Assembly (NCBI GenBank): GCA_947598825.1
Contig: CANQFM010000016.1
Coordinates: 1 to 51,783, forward strand
Origin: an uncultured Eisenbergiella sp.
Lineage (GTDB): Bacteria; Bacillota; Clostridia; Lachnospirales; Lachnospiraceae
DNA: 51,783 bases
Direction: 5' to 3'
Shown: in pieces, positions 40,138 to 48,067 of the stretch
Layout of the letters: each line of letters starts with the position of its first letter
How positions within the stretch are numbered: position 1 is the first letter of the stretch
The notes under the pieces: generated by a model
Seen by the model: only the letters and a program-made list of their open reading frames with translations
What the model was told of the DNA's origin: nothing
The model's database searches: none
Position numbers and translations under genes: made by a program

Positions 40138-42453
40138 ATGGAAATGAGAGAATGGCTGCCGGCAGTAGCACTGCGGGATATGGTGGTCCTGCCCGGCATG
40201 GTGATACATTTTGATTTGAGCCGCGAAAGATCCGTCGCAGTCGTGGAGACGGCCTTGAAAGGAGATCAGCGCGTTTTTCTGGCGGCGCAGAGACAGGCGG
40301 ATACCGAAGAACCGGGGGTAGAAGAGCTGTATACCGTTGGCTGCGTGGCCGCCATCCGGCAGATCACGAGGCTTCCGGAGAATCTGGTCCGCGTGATGGT
40401 GGAGGGCCAAAGCCGGGGCGTGCTTTGCGGGCTGAAAATGGATGATTGCCTTAAGGCAGAAATTGAATACCGGGAGGAAACGCCCGCCCAGGAGCCTGCC
40501 AGACAGATCATGACGGAGGGGATCCGGGAGCTTTTCGGACAGTATGTTTCCGTATTTCCCAGGACCGGGCGAGGGCTGCTTCGCCACATGGAGGAACTGG
40601 AGGATCTGGGAGAACTTCTGGACCGGATCGCGGAGAGCCTGCCCGTGGATTATCGGAAAAAACAGCGGGTGCTGGAGGCTTTTTCGGAAGAAGAGCGTTA
40701 CGAGACGCTGGCCGCTGTCCTGACGGAAGAAATAGAGGCGGCCCGGATCCGGGCAGAGCTGGCGCAAAAAGTCAGGGAGCGGGTGGAAAAAAACCAGAAG
40801 GAATTTATCCTCAGGGAACAGATGCGTTATATCCAAAAGGAACTGGGAGAGGATGAAGAATCTGCCCTAGCGGAGTTTGAAAAGCGGCTTTCAGGCTTGA
40901 AGGCTTCGGCAGAGATAAAAGGGCAGATCGCAAAGCATATTGCGCGCCTGCGCACGCTGGGCAGCGCCGGAGCAGAGTACAACGTGGAGCGGACCTATGT
41001 GGAAACGCTTCTGGATATGCCCTGGGATAAGGCTACCCGGGATCATACCGATATCGGGCGGGCGGAGAAGATCCTGGAGCGGGACCATTACGGTCTGGAA
41101 CAGGTCAAAGAGCGGATGCTGGGCTTTCTGGCCGTCCGGGCGTTTGCCAGGCAGGGCGAGGGTCCGATCATCTGTCTGGTGGGGCCGCCTGGAACCGGGA
41201 AGACTTCCATCGCCCGCAGCGTGGCGGAAGCGCTGAACAAAAAGTATGTCCGCATCTGTCTGGGGGGCGTCAGGGATGAGGCGGAAATACGGGGCCACCG
41301 GAGGACCTATATCGGCGCCATGCCCGGCAGGATCGCGGCGGCTCTTCGGCAGGTCGGGGTGAAGAACCCGCTGATGCTTCTGGACGAGGTGGATAAGGTT
41401 TCCGGCGATTATCGGGGAGACGTGGCTTCCGCACTTTTGGAGGTCCTGGACGGGGAGCAGAACGCCCGGTTTCGGGATCACTATCTGGAACTGCCGCTGG
41501 ATCTTTCGGGGGTTTTATTCATCGCTACGGCAAATACCACGGATACCATTCCAAGGCCCCTGCTGGACCGGATGGAGATCATCGAGGTCACCAGCTATAC
41601 GTCCAATGAAAAATTCCATATCGCAAAGGAGCATCTGCTGGAGAAACAACTGAAGAAAAACGGGATGGATCAGGGAAAGCTGACGATCACGGACGGCGCG
41701 CTTAAGGAAATCATCGCTTCCTATACGCGGGAAGCGGGCGTGCGCGAGCTGGAGCGCAAGATCGGGGAGATCTGCCGCAAGGCGGCCCGTGAGATTTTAA
41801 AAGGCGCCAGGCAGCAGGTGCGCGTGACGAACCGGAATCTTTCTTCTTATCTGGGCAAACGCAAATACATGACCCTCAAGGCAAACGACCGTGATGAAGT
41901 GGGCGTAGTGCGGGGACTGGCCTGGACCAGCGTGGGAGGAGAGACTCTGCAGGTAGAAGTGAACGCGATGCCGGGCAAAGGAGAACTGGAACTGACCGGC
42001 CAGATGGGGGATGTGATGAAGGAATCCGCCATGGCGGGCGTCAGCTATATCCGTTCGGTCGCAGACCGTTATGGGATCGACGCAGAGGTTTTCCAAAACA
42101 ACGACATCCATATCCATATTCCGGAAGGAGCCGTGCCCAAAGACGGCCCATCCGCCGGGATCACCATGGCAACGGCCATGCTGTCGGCGCTGGCGAAGAT
42201 CCCGGTAAAGGCGGACCTGGCCATGACCGGAGAGGTGACGCTGCGGGGACGGGTGCTGCCCATCGGCGGGCTGAAGGAAAAGCTGCTGGCAGCCAGGACA
42301 GCGGGCATTAAAACCGTGCTGGTGCCGGGCAGGAACCGGCCGGATGTGGAGGAAGTCCCGGCGGAGATCCGGTCAGGGCTTTCCATTGTGTTTGTCGATA
42401 CCATGGAAGAAGTGATCGGCCATGCCTTCGTTCAAGAGGGACCTACGGAATAA
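40138..42453 (+). CDS. lon: ATP-dependent protease Lon
   Basis: This 771-residue single-chain AAA+ protease has an N-terminal substrate-binding domain opening with LPAVALRDMVVLPGMVIHFD. The ATPase domain has Walker A GPPGTGKT near 349-356 and Walker B PLMLLDEVDK. The C-terminal protease domain carries the catalytic dyad Ser672 (PKDGPSAGITMATAM) and Lys715 (GGLKEK), spaced 43 residues apart as in other Lon enzymes. It degrades misfolded and regulatory proteins in the cytoplasm. It lies 79 bases after clpX and 14 bases before engB, the common order in clostridia. Confidence 0.98.
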   Translation: MEMREWLPAVALRDMVVLPGMVIHFDLSRERSVAVVETALKGDQRVFLAAQRQADTEEPGVEELYTVGCVAAIRQITRLPENLVRVMVEGQSRGVLCGLKMDDCLKAEIEYREETPAQEPARQIMTEGIRELFGQYVSVFPRTGRGLLRHMEELEDLGELLDRIAESLPVDYRKKQRVLEAFSEEERYETLAAVLTEEIEAARIRAELAQKVRERVEKNQKEFILREQMRYIQKELGEDEESALAEFEKRLSGLKASAEIKGQIAKHIARLRTLGSAGAEYNVERTYVETLLDMPWDKATRDHTDIGRAEKILERDHYGLEQVKERMLGFLAVRAFARQGEGPIICLVGPPGTGKTSIARSVAEALNKKYVRICLGGVRDEAEIRGHRRTYIGAMPGRIAAALRQVGVKNPLMLLDEVDKVSGDYRGDVASALLEVLDGEQNARFRDHYLELPLDLSGVLFIATANTTDTIPRPLLDRMEIIEVTSYTSNEKFHIAKEHLLEKQLKKNGMDQGKLTITDGALKEIIASYTREAGVRELERKIGEICRKAAREILKGARQQVRVTNRNLSSYLGKRKYMTLKANDRDEVGVVRGLAWTSVGGETLQVEVNAMPGKGELELTGQMGDVMKESAMAGVSYIRSVADRYGIDAEVFQNNDIHIHIPEGAVPKDGPSAGITMATAMLSALAKIPVKADLAMTGEVTLRGRVLPIGGLKEKLLAARTAGIKTVLVPGRNRPDVEEVPAEIRSGLSIVFVDTMEEVIGHAFVQEGPTE

Positions 42454-42467
42454 AGGAAAGAATTTTT

Positions 42468-43070
42468 ATGATCATTAAAGACGTCAGTCTGGAAACGGTT
42501 TGCGGGGTGACCAGCAAACTGCCTCAAAATACGCTGCCGGAGGTGGCTTTTGCGGGGAAGAGCAACGTGGGGAAATCTTCCCTCATCAATGCGGTCATGA
42601 ACCGCAAGAGCCTGGCGCGCACTTCGGCCCAGCCGGGGAAGACCCAGACCATCAATTTTTACAATGTGAACGGTGCTTTTTATCTGGTGGATCTGCCTGG
42701 CTATGGCTATACCAGGGCAAACGAGGAAATCCGGGCGTCCTGGGGCAGGATGGTGGAGCGGTATCTGCGCAGTTCCGGGCAGCTTAAGGCCGTGTTTCTG
42801 CTGGTGGATATCCGGCACGACCCTTCCGCCAACGACAGAAAGATGTATGAATGGATCCTGCATAACGGGTATGAACCGATCATCATCGCCACGAAGCTGG
42901 ACAAGGTGAACCGGAGCCAGGTTTCAAAGCAGGTCAATGCCATCCGGCAGGGGCTTCAAGTCAAAAAAGGGACGATCATCCTTCCTTTTTCCGCCCAGAC
43001 CAAACAGGGCCGGGAGGAACTGTACGAACTGCTGGATCGGCTTTTGCTTTTGGGGGAATCGCAGGAATGA
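42468..43070 (+). CDS. engB: Ribosome-biogenesis GTP-binding protein YsxC/EngB
   Basis: This 200-residue TRAFAC-class GTPase is needed for assembly of the large ribosomal subunit. GTPase motifs are visible in order: G1 GKSNVGKSS near 30-38, G2 Thr in QPGKTQTINFY, G3 DLPGYGY near 73-79, G4 TKLDK near 143-147, and G5 FSAQTKQG near 177-184. The lon-engB pairing is widespread in Firmicutes. AAGGAAAG precedes the start. The stop overlaps the next start by four bases (ATGA). Confidence 0.98.
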   Translation: MIIKDVSLETVCGVTSKLPQNTLPEVAFAGKSNVGKSSLINAVMNRKSLARTSAQPGKTQTINFYNVNGAFYLVDLPGYGYTRANEEIRASWGRMVERYLRSSGQLKAVFLLVDIRHDPSANDRKMYEWILHNGYEPIIIATKLDKVNRSQVSKQVNAIRQGLQVKKGTIILPFSAQTKQGREELYELLDRLLLLGESQE

Positions 43071-44215
43071 GAGCATCGTATAAAAAATATGTCAAGGTGG
43101 TCCTGAACCTGCTGACTGCGGGGGTGACCCTGCTGCTTCTGATCTTTTTGCTGCCCCGCGTCCTGGGCTTCTTTATTCCCTTTGTGATCGGCTGGATCAT
43201 TTCCATGATCGCCAATCCGCTGGTGCGCTTTTTGGACGAGAAGCTTAAGATCCGCAGAAAGGCCGGGTCGGCCATCGTCATCATTGCGGTTATCGGACTG
43301 ATCATCGGCGTGGGCTATCTGGGCATCAGCATTCTGGTGCGGGAGGGGGCCGGCTTCATCCGGGAGCTGCCGGAGGTGTGGGATTCCCTGCAGGAGGATA
43401 TCGCCCATGCGGGACGCGTCTGGGAAAACGCATCCCGCCGCCTGCCGGTACAACTGCAGGACACCGCCGCCAGCCTGTCGCAGACCTTCAGCGATTTTAT
43501 AGGCGGCATAGCCGACGATTTAAGCTCGCCGATCATCGATGCGGTGGGCAGCCTGGCCACGAATCTCCCTGCCGTATTCATCAGCGTGATCATGTGCCTG
43601 CTGTCGGCGTATTTCTTCGTGGCGCAGCGGGAGGAAGTCCTGCGGTTTTTCCATACCCACATTCCGGAGGGAATCAAGCAAAAATGGCTCGTTATGTATC
43701 AGAGCCTGGTCAGGGCGGTAGGCGATTATTTCAGGGCGCAGTTTAAAATTGAGGTCTGGATGTATATTCTCCTGCTGGCCGGTTTTCTGCTCCTGCGGGT
43801 GCGCTATGCGGTGATCATCGCGCTGGGGATCGCGGTGCTGGATTTCTTCCCGGTGTTCGGCACCGGAGCCGTGCTGATCCCCTGGGCCCTGGTCAAGATC
43901 CTGGGCGGCAATTACGGGATGGCGGTGGGCCTTTTGATCCTGTGGGGCCTGGGGCAACTGGCGCGCCAGCTCATTCAGCCCAAGATCGTAGGGGATTCCG
44001 TCGGGCTGCCGGCGCTGCCCACCCTGTTTTTGCTCTACATCGGCTATCGGCTCGGAGGCGTGTTCGGGATGATCGTCGCGGTGCCGGTAGGCATTATTCT
44101 GGTGAATATGTATCAGGCCGGATTTTTTTCCACCACGGTGGAGAGCTTCTGGATCCTGATTCACGGGTTTAATCGTTTCCGCCGTCTGACGGAGGAGGAT
44201 AAAAAGGAGGACTGA
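43067..44215 (+). CDS. AI-2E/PerM (UPF0118) family membrane protein
   Basis: The 382-residue protein has about seven to eight hydrophobic segments with the family's long amphipathic segment near 95-165. Typical blocks are LPRVLGFFIPFVIGWIISMI near 30-49, DFFPVFGTGAVLIPWAL near 263-279, and QPKIVGDSVGLPALPTLFLL near 305-324. Members are described as AI-2 exporters, Na+/H+ antiporters or permeases of unknown substrate (YtvI in Bacillus sporulation). No specific role can be read here. It is coupled to engB by an ATGA overlap and is followed by the dehydrogenase after one base. Confidence 0.92.
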   Translation: MRASYKKYVKVVLNLLTAGVTLLLLIFLLPRVLGFFIPFVIGWIISMIANPLVRFLDEKLKIRRKAGSAIVIIAVIGLIIGVGYLGISILVREGAGFIRELPEVWDSLQEDIAHAGRVWENASRRLPVQLQDTAASLSQTFSDFIGGIADDLSSPIIDAVGSLATNLPAVFISVIMCLLSAYFFVAQREEVLRFFHTHIPEGIKQKWLVMYQSLVRAVGDYFRAQFKIEVWMYILLLAGFLLLRVRYAVIIALGIAVLDFFPVFGTGAVLIPWALVKILGGNYGMAVGLLILWGLGQLARQLIQPKIVGDSVGLPALPTLFLLYIGYRLGGVFGMIVAVPVGIILVNMYQAGFFSTTVESFWILIHGFNRFRRLTEEDKKED

Positions 44216-44216
44216 G

Positions 44217-45206
44217 ATGGGAATAAAAGTTGTGGTTTACAATATGCGTCCCTTTGACGAGGCGGAATGGTTTTCCCGTTATGCGAAGGAACTGGATATT
44301 GAACTGGTGACCTGTCCGGATGCGCCGGATATGCAGAATGTTTCCCTGGCCAGAGGCTGCCTGTGCGCGGACATTATCACTTCCCCAATCGACCGGGAGC
44401 TGATGGCGGCTTTCGCCGACTGCGGGATCAAATATCTGGTGACCCGCACCATCGGTTACGACCATATCGACCTGGCGGCCGCGAAGGAATTTGGCATCCG
44501 CGTGGGAAACGCGCCCTATGGTCCAAACGGCGTGGCGGACTATACGGTGATGCTGATCCTCATGAGCATCCGGCGGATGAAGCAGATCATGCAGAGGACC
44601 CTGATACAGGATTATACCCTGGCAGGGATCCAGGGGAGGGAATTAAAGGATCTGACGGTGGGAGTCATCGGCACCGGGCGCATCGGGCGCACGGTCATCG
44701 GGAACCTTTCCGGTTTCGGATGCAGGATCCTTGCCTATGACCTGTATGAAAATGAAGAAGTACGCAAAAAGGCGGAGTATGTCGCGCTGGAGGAGATCTG
44801 GAAACAGTCGGACGTGATCACGCTGCACACGCCGCTGACGGAGGACAATTTCCATCTGATCGATGCCAAAACCATCGGGAAAATGAAGGACGGCGTTATC
44901 CTGATCAATACTGCCCGGGGTGCCCTGATCGATTCGGAAGCCCTGATCGGCGCCCTCGAAAGCAAAAAAGTGGGGGCGGCAGCGCTGGATGTGGTGGAAA
45001 ATGAGTTCGGTCTGTACTATTACGACCACAAAAATGATATCCTTACTAACAGGGAGCTGATGCTTTTGCGCAGTTTTCCCAATGTGACGATTTCCCATCA
45101 TATGGCATTTTATACCGACAACGAGGTGAAAACGGTCATACGGGATTCCCTGACCGGATGCAGGCTGTTCGGGGAGGGAAAGCCCAACCCATGGGAAGTG
45201 GGCTGA
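44217..45206 (+). CDS. D-2-hydroxyacid dehydrogenase (D-lactate dehydrogenase, VanH-like)
   Basis: The 329-residue NAD-dependent enzyme has the Rossmann motif VGVIGTGRIGRTV near 144-156 and the active-site residues Arg in NTARGALI, Glu in DVVENEFG and His in ISHHMAFYTDNEV. TRTIGYDHIDLAAAKEFGIR and GVADYTVMLIL resemble VanH and fermentative D-lactate dehydrogenases more than glycerate or formate enzymes. It most probably reduces pyruvate to D-lactate. AAAAGGAGG overlaps the end of the preceding gene, one base away. The VanZ-like gene lies 28 bases downstream; see findings. Confidence 0.9.
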   Translation: MGIKVVVYNMRPFDEAEWFSRYAKELDIELVTCPDAPDMQNVSLARGCLCADIITSPIDRELMAAFADCGIKYLVTRTIGYDHIDLAAAKEFGIRVGNAPYGPNGVADYTVMLILMSIRRMKQIMQRTLIQDYTLAGIQGRELKDLTVGVIGTGRIGRTVIGNLSGFGCRILAYDLYENEEVRKKAEYVALEEIWKQSDVITLHTPLTEDNFHLIDAKTIGKMKDGVILINTARGALIDSEALIGALESKKVGAAALDVVENEFGLYYYDHKNDILTNRELMLLRSFPNVTISHHMAFYTDNEVKTVIRDSLTGCRLFGEGKPNPWEVG

Positions 45207-45234
45207 AAAAAACGCCGGCGGAGGTTTATGATCC

Positions 45235-45744
45235 ATGGCGAAAGCCGAAAAAGAGGATGTTTATTTTATTGCAGTGCGGCCGGAAGAGGAAAAGAGAACG
45301 CGTATCCTGAAAGGGATCTACTGCCTCTATTTTCTGATCCTGCTGCGGGTCATCGTATTCAAATATCCCGTTTCCCGGCTGTGGGAGATCTGCAGGACAT
45401 GGGAGAAGGGCGTGATCCTGGAGGGACTGGACAGCGCCAACTTCACATTTTTTAAGACGATAAAAATGTATATCCGATATTGGGGAAGGCTGAACAGCTT
45501 TGAAAACCTGTTCGGAAACGTGCTTTGTTTTGTGCCGTTGGGATTTCTGCTGCCGTTGTATCGGCCGGTGTGCAGACGGGCCTGGGTGCTTATGGGTGGC
45601 GTTTTGTGTCTGGTATGCGGGATCGAACTGTTTCAGCTTGTTACGGGCTTTGGCGCCTTTGACGTAGACGATATCCTGCTCAACTGCGCGGGCGCGGCCC
45701 TGGGATATCGGCTGTTTCAGATCTTCTGGCAAAGAACGGGATGA
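45235..45744 (+). CDS. VanZ-like family membrane protein
   Basis: The 169-residue protein has about four membrane segments. It carries the VanZ-like pattern: NLFGNVLCFVPLGFLLPL near 88-105, then CGIELFQLVTGFGAFDVDDI near 124-143 and LLNCAGAALGYRLF near 144-157. VanZ gives low-level teicoplanin resistance in Enterococcus by an unclear route, but most relatives are chromosomal proteins of unknown role in the cell envelope. GGCGGAGG precedes the start. It follows the VanH-like dehydrogenase closely. No D-Ala-D-Lac ligase or VanX-type dipeptidase is in the window. Confidence 0.9.
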   Translation: MAKAEKEDVYFIAVRPEEEKRTRILKGIYCLYFLILLRVIVFKYPVSRLWEICRTWEKGVILEGLDSANFTFFKTIKMYIRYWGRLNSFENLFGNVLCFVPLGFLLPLYRPVCRRAWVLMGGVLCLVCGIELFQLVTGFGAFDVDDILLNCAGAALGYRLFQIFWQRTG

Positions 45745-45811
45745 GCCGGGAGGGTATGGCAGAAAATCCGGCGCAGGCCGGTCTGCATACGCCTACGGCA
45801 TGGAGGTGGAA

Positions 45812-46687
45812 ATGGGAATTTACACGATCAAAAGCGGGGACATTGCGGCGCTGGTCACTTCTCACGGCGCGGAGCTGCAGTCCTTAAAGGACTGTAGGAC
45901 GGGACAGGAGTATATGTGGAATGCCGATCCCCAATATTGGAAGCGGACGGCGCCGGTGCTGTTTCCCGTGGTGGGCAACTACAAAAACAAGGAAACGCGC
46001 TATAACGGCCGAATTTACAGCCTTTCTCAGCATGGCTTCGCAAGGGATATGGAATTTGAACTGATCCGGGTGACGCGCAGCGAAGTCTGGTTCGGTCTGG
46101 ATTCCGACGAGGAGACGATGAAAAAGTTCCCTTTCCCGTTCCGGCTGGAAGTCGGATATCAGATCGGGGAAAGGAAGGTGCGCACCTGCTGGCGCGTAAA
46201 AAACCGGGGCCGGGAAACCATGTATTTTTCCATCGGCGGGCATCCGGCCTTTTTGTGTCCCCAGAAGGAAGGGGAAAAGCAGACGGACTGCTATCTGCTG
46301 TTCGACGCCCAAAAGGAGATCGTCAGCCGGATGTTGGGCGACGACGGGTTGGCAACGGACAAGCTGCTGCCCTATGCGCTTGAGGACGGATATCTGAGGA
46401 TTGCAGAGGATCTGTTCGACAACGACGCGCTGGTGGTGGAAAACCATCAGGCGCAGAAGGTCAGCCTGTGCAGGCCGGATAAAACCCCTTATGTTACCGT
46501 CAGCTTCGACGCGCCGGTGTTCGGGGTATGGTCCGTGCCGCATAAGGAGGCGCCTTTTGTCTGTATCGAACCCTGGTACGGCCGATGCGATAAAGAGTCT
46601 TTTTCCGGCACGCTGCAGGAACGGGAATGGGGCAACGCGTTGGGGGCCGGAGATGTTTTCGAAGCGGAGTATACCATTGAAATATGA
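45812..46687 (+). CDS. Aldose 1-epimerase family protein, LacX-like
   Basis: The 291-residue protein has the galactose-mutarotase beta-sandwich fold. GAELQSLKDCRTGQEYMWNA near 19-38, RTAPVLFPVVGNYKN near 46-60, YSLSQHGFARDMEFEL near 70-85 and GGHPAFLCP near 144-152 hold the conserved His residues, and CIEPWYGRCD near 251-260 holds the likely catalytic Glu region. LacX-type proteins are a distinct branch whose sugar is not well defined. ATG 45812 is chosen because GGAGGTGG precedes it; the ATG at 45800 overlaps that site. It could serve galactose use but stands apart from the carbohydrate locus. Confidence 0.88.
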   Translation: MGIYTIKSGDIAALVTSHGAELQSLKDCRTGQEYMWNADPQYWKRTAPVLFPVVGNYKNKETRYNGRIYSLSQHGFARDMEFELIRVTRSEVWFGLDSDEETMKKFPFPFRLEVGYQIGERKVRTCWRVKNRGRETMYFSIGGHPAFLCPQKEGEKQTDCYLLFDAQKEIVSRMLGDDGLATDKLLPYALEDGYLRIAEDLFDNDALVVENHQAQKVSLCRPDKTPYVTVSFDAPVFGVWSVPHKEAPFVCIEPWYGRCDKESFSGTLQEREWGNALGAGDVFEAEYTIEI

Positions 46688-46709
46688 AAAGACAGGGCTG
46701 GCCTTTGAG

Positions 46710-47366
46710 ATGACGGAACCTTTCGTCGCAGGGGTCATGCAGAAATACCATTTCGACGCGGCGGAAAAAGAGAATATGCGGCAGGTCGCCGCCCGGGTGC
46801 AAAAAGCGGCGGCAGGCCAGGCGGGATTCTGGCAGACGCCGGAAGAAAATGGCTCCGCCGGATGGGTCAACGTCGCAATGACCCTGGGAGATGGCGTGGA
46901 CGGGCTGCAGGAAACCTATCTGAAGGAAGGCAGGCTAACGGAGTGCTATATGGCGGAAGCGCTGGCAGGAGAGCTGCTGCTTACGCTGTATCAGAAATTC
47001 AACCGCCGGATACGGGAAAAGACCGGCAGACATGTGGCCCGGTATCGCTTTTACGGCGCGGAGGAAGGACTTCCCTTAGAGGAGATGGAAAAGGCTCCCG
47101 TCCTGCAGGGGCAGGATGAGATCTCCTGCAATTCGGCCTGTTGCCTGCTGCCCAAAAAGAGCGTGGTCTTTTGGGCGGAGCTGACGGAGGAAGAGGGGCG
47201 CGTCTGTGAAGGGATCTGCGCAGGCTGTGGCAGGAAGGACTGTCCCAACCGCGCAAAGCCCCGGGAGAATTCCCAAAGGTACTGGCCGGATCTTTCCTTT
47301 GGGCCGCTTCCCTACGGATACGCGAGGATCCTGCAGGGCGCCTTTGGAGGTACGGATGAGATATAA
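46710..47366 (+). CDS. Methionine-synthase-activation-domain-like protein
   Basis: The ~218-residue protein resembles stand-alone vitamin-B12-dependent methionine synthase activation-domain proteins of clostridia. Supporting blocks are AMTLGDGVDGLQETYLKEGR near 49-68, CYMAEALAGELLLTLY near 72-87, HVARYRFYGAEEGLPLEEME near 103-122 and SCNSACCLLPKKSVVFWAEL near 133-152. A cysteine cluster CEGICAGCGRKDCPNR follows near 161-176. That domain binds S-adenosylmethionine and remethylates oxidised cobalamin in MetH, or acts on related corrinoid enzymes. The cysteine cluster could bind a metal, which is inference. ATG 46710 has a weak ribosome binding site. TTG 46677, with GGAG seven bases upstream, would add 11 residues and is quite possible. 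Confidence 0.68.
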   Translation: MTEPFVAGVMQKYHFDAAEKENMRQVAARVQKAAAGQAGFWQTPEENGSAGWVNVAMTLGDGVDGLQETYLKEGRLTECYMAEALAGELLLTLYQKFNRRIREKTGRHVARYRFYGAEEGLPLEEMEKAPVLQGQDEISCNSACCLLPKKSVVFWAELTEEEGRVCEGICAGCGRKDCPNRAKPRENSQRYWPDLSFGPLPYGYARILQGAFGGTDEI

Positions 47367-48063
47367 GGCGTTGTTTTTGGATATGGACGGGACGTTTCTG
47401 GACTTTCACGCTTCGGAGCGGGAAGCTTTTTTCAGGGCGCTTGGCGAGGCCGGGATCGAAGCGACGCAGGAACGCTATCTGCGCTACAGCGCGATCAACG
47501 ACGGTCTCTGGAAAACCTTTGAAAAAGGGGAGATCGGCAGGGACGACATCCGCCGCCGCAGATTTTTCAAGCTGTTCGCGGAATTTGGCATCGAGGCAGA
47601 CGGCGTTGCGGTGGAAAAGGAATATGAAAGGTTTTTGGGAGAAGGGCATGCGCTGATGCCTCATGCCCGGCAGGTCCTAAAGCTTCTGGCCCTGCGGTAT
47701 CCGCTCTATGCGGTGACCAACGGGTTTGCCCAGGTGCAGCAGAACCGCCTGAAGCTGGCGGGCATAGGGCGATACATGACGGACAGCTTCGTTTCGGAGG
47801 AGATCGGCTGGCAGAAGCCGCAGAAAGAATTTTTTGACGTATGTTTTTCGCGGCTGTCGGGAAAGGTCATGCCCCGGGATGTGCTTTTGGTCGGTGATTC
47901 CCTGACCTCGGATATCCTGGGCGCAAAAAACGCGGGCATCGATTCCTGCTGGTTTAATCCCAGCGGGGTTCGAAACGAAACCGGCATCCAGCCGGACTAT
48001 GAGATCCGTTCCCTGCCGGAACTGCCGGCGCTTTTAGACGAAAGGGAAGGACAAGAGGGATAA
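47356..48063 (+). CDS. HAD-superfamily hydrolase, YjjG-like
   Basis: The 235-residue protein has the HAD motifs: I, FLDMDGTFLDF near 7-17 with nucleophile Asp9; II, AVTNGF near 117-122; III, Lys in GWQKPQKEFF near 148-157; IV, VGDSLTSDILGAK near 174-186. A helical cap lies between motifs I and II. It most resembles YjjG pyrimidine 5'-nucleotidases, which dephosphorylate pyrimidine nucleotides including abnormal ones, but HAD substrates are hard to assign. GGAGG precedes ATG 47356, and the gene overlaps its upstream neighbour by 11 bases. Confidence 0.9.
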   Translation: MRYKALFLDMDGTFLDFHASEREAFFRALGEAGIEATQERYLRYSAINDGLWKTFEKGEIGRDDIRRRRFFKLFAEFGIEADGVAVEKEYERFLGEGHALMPHARQVLKLLALRYPLYAVTNGFAQVQQNRLKLAGIGRYMTDSFVSEEIGWQKPQKEFFDVCFSRLSGKVMPRDVLLVGDSLTSDILGAKNAGIDSCWFNPSGVRNETGIQPDYEIRSLPELPALLDEREGQEG

Positions 48064-48067
48064 GGGA

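Noticed and set aside
44217-45744. Functional vancomycin-resistance cluster
   Set aside because: Only VanH-like and VanZ-like genes are present. The ligase, VanX/VanY and the two-component regulator are missing, so resistance should not be inferred.
46401-46709. Upstream extension of the methionine-synthase-activation-like gene
   Set aside because: This part overlaps the LacX-like epimerase in another frame, has a basic low-complexity product and no ribosome binding site. The real start is at 46710 or 46677.
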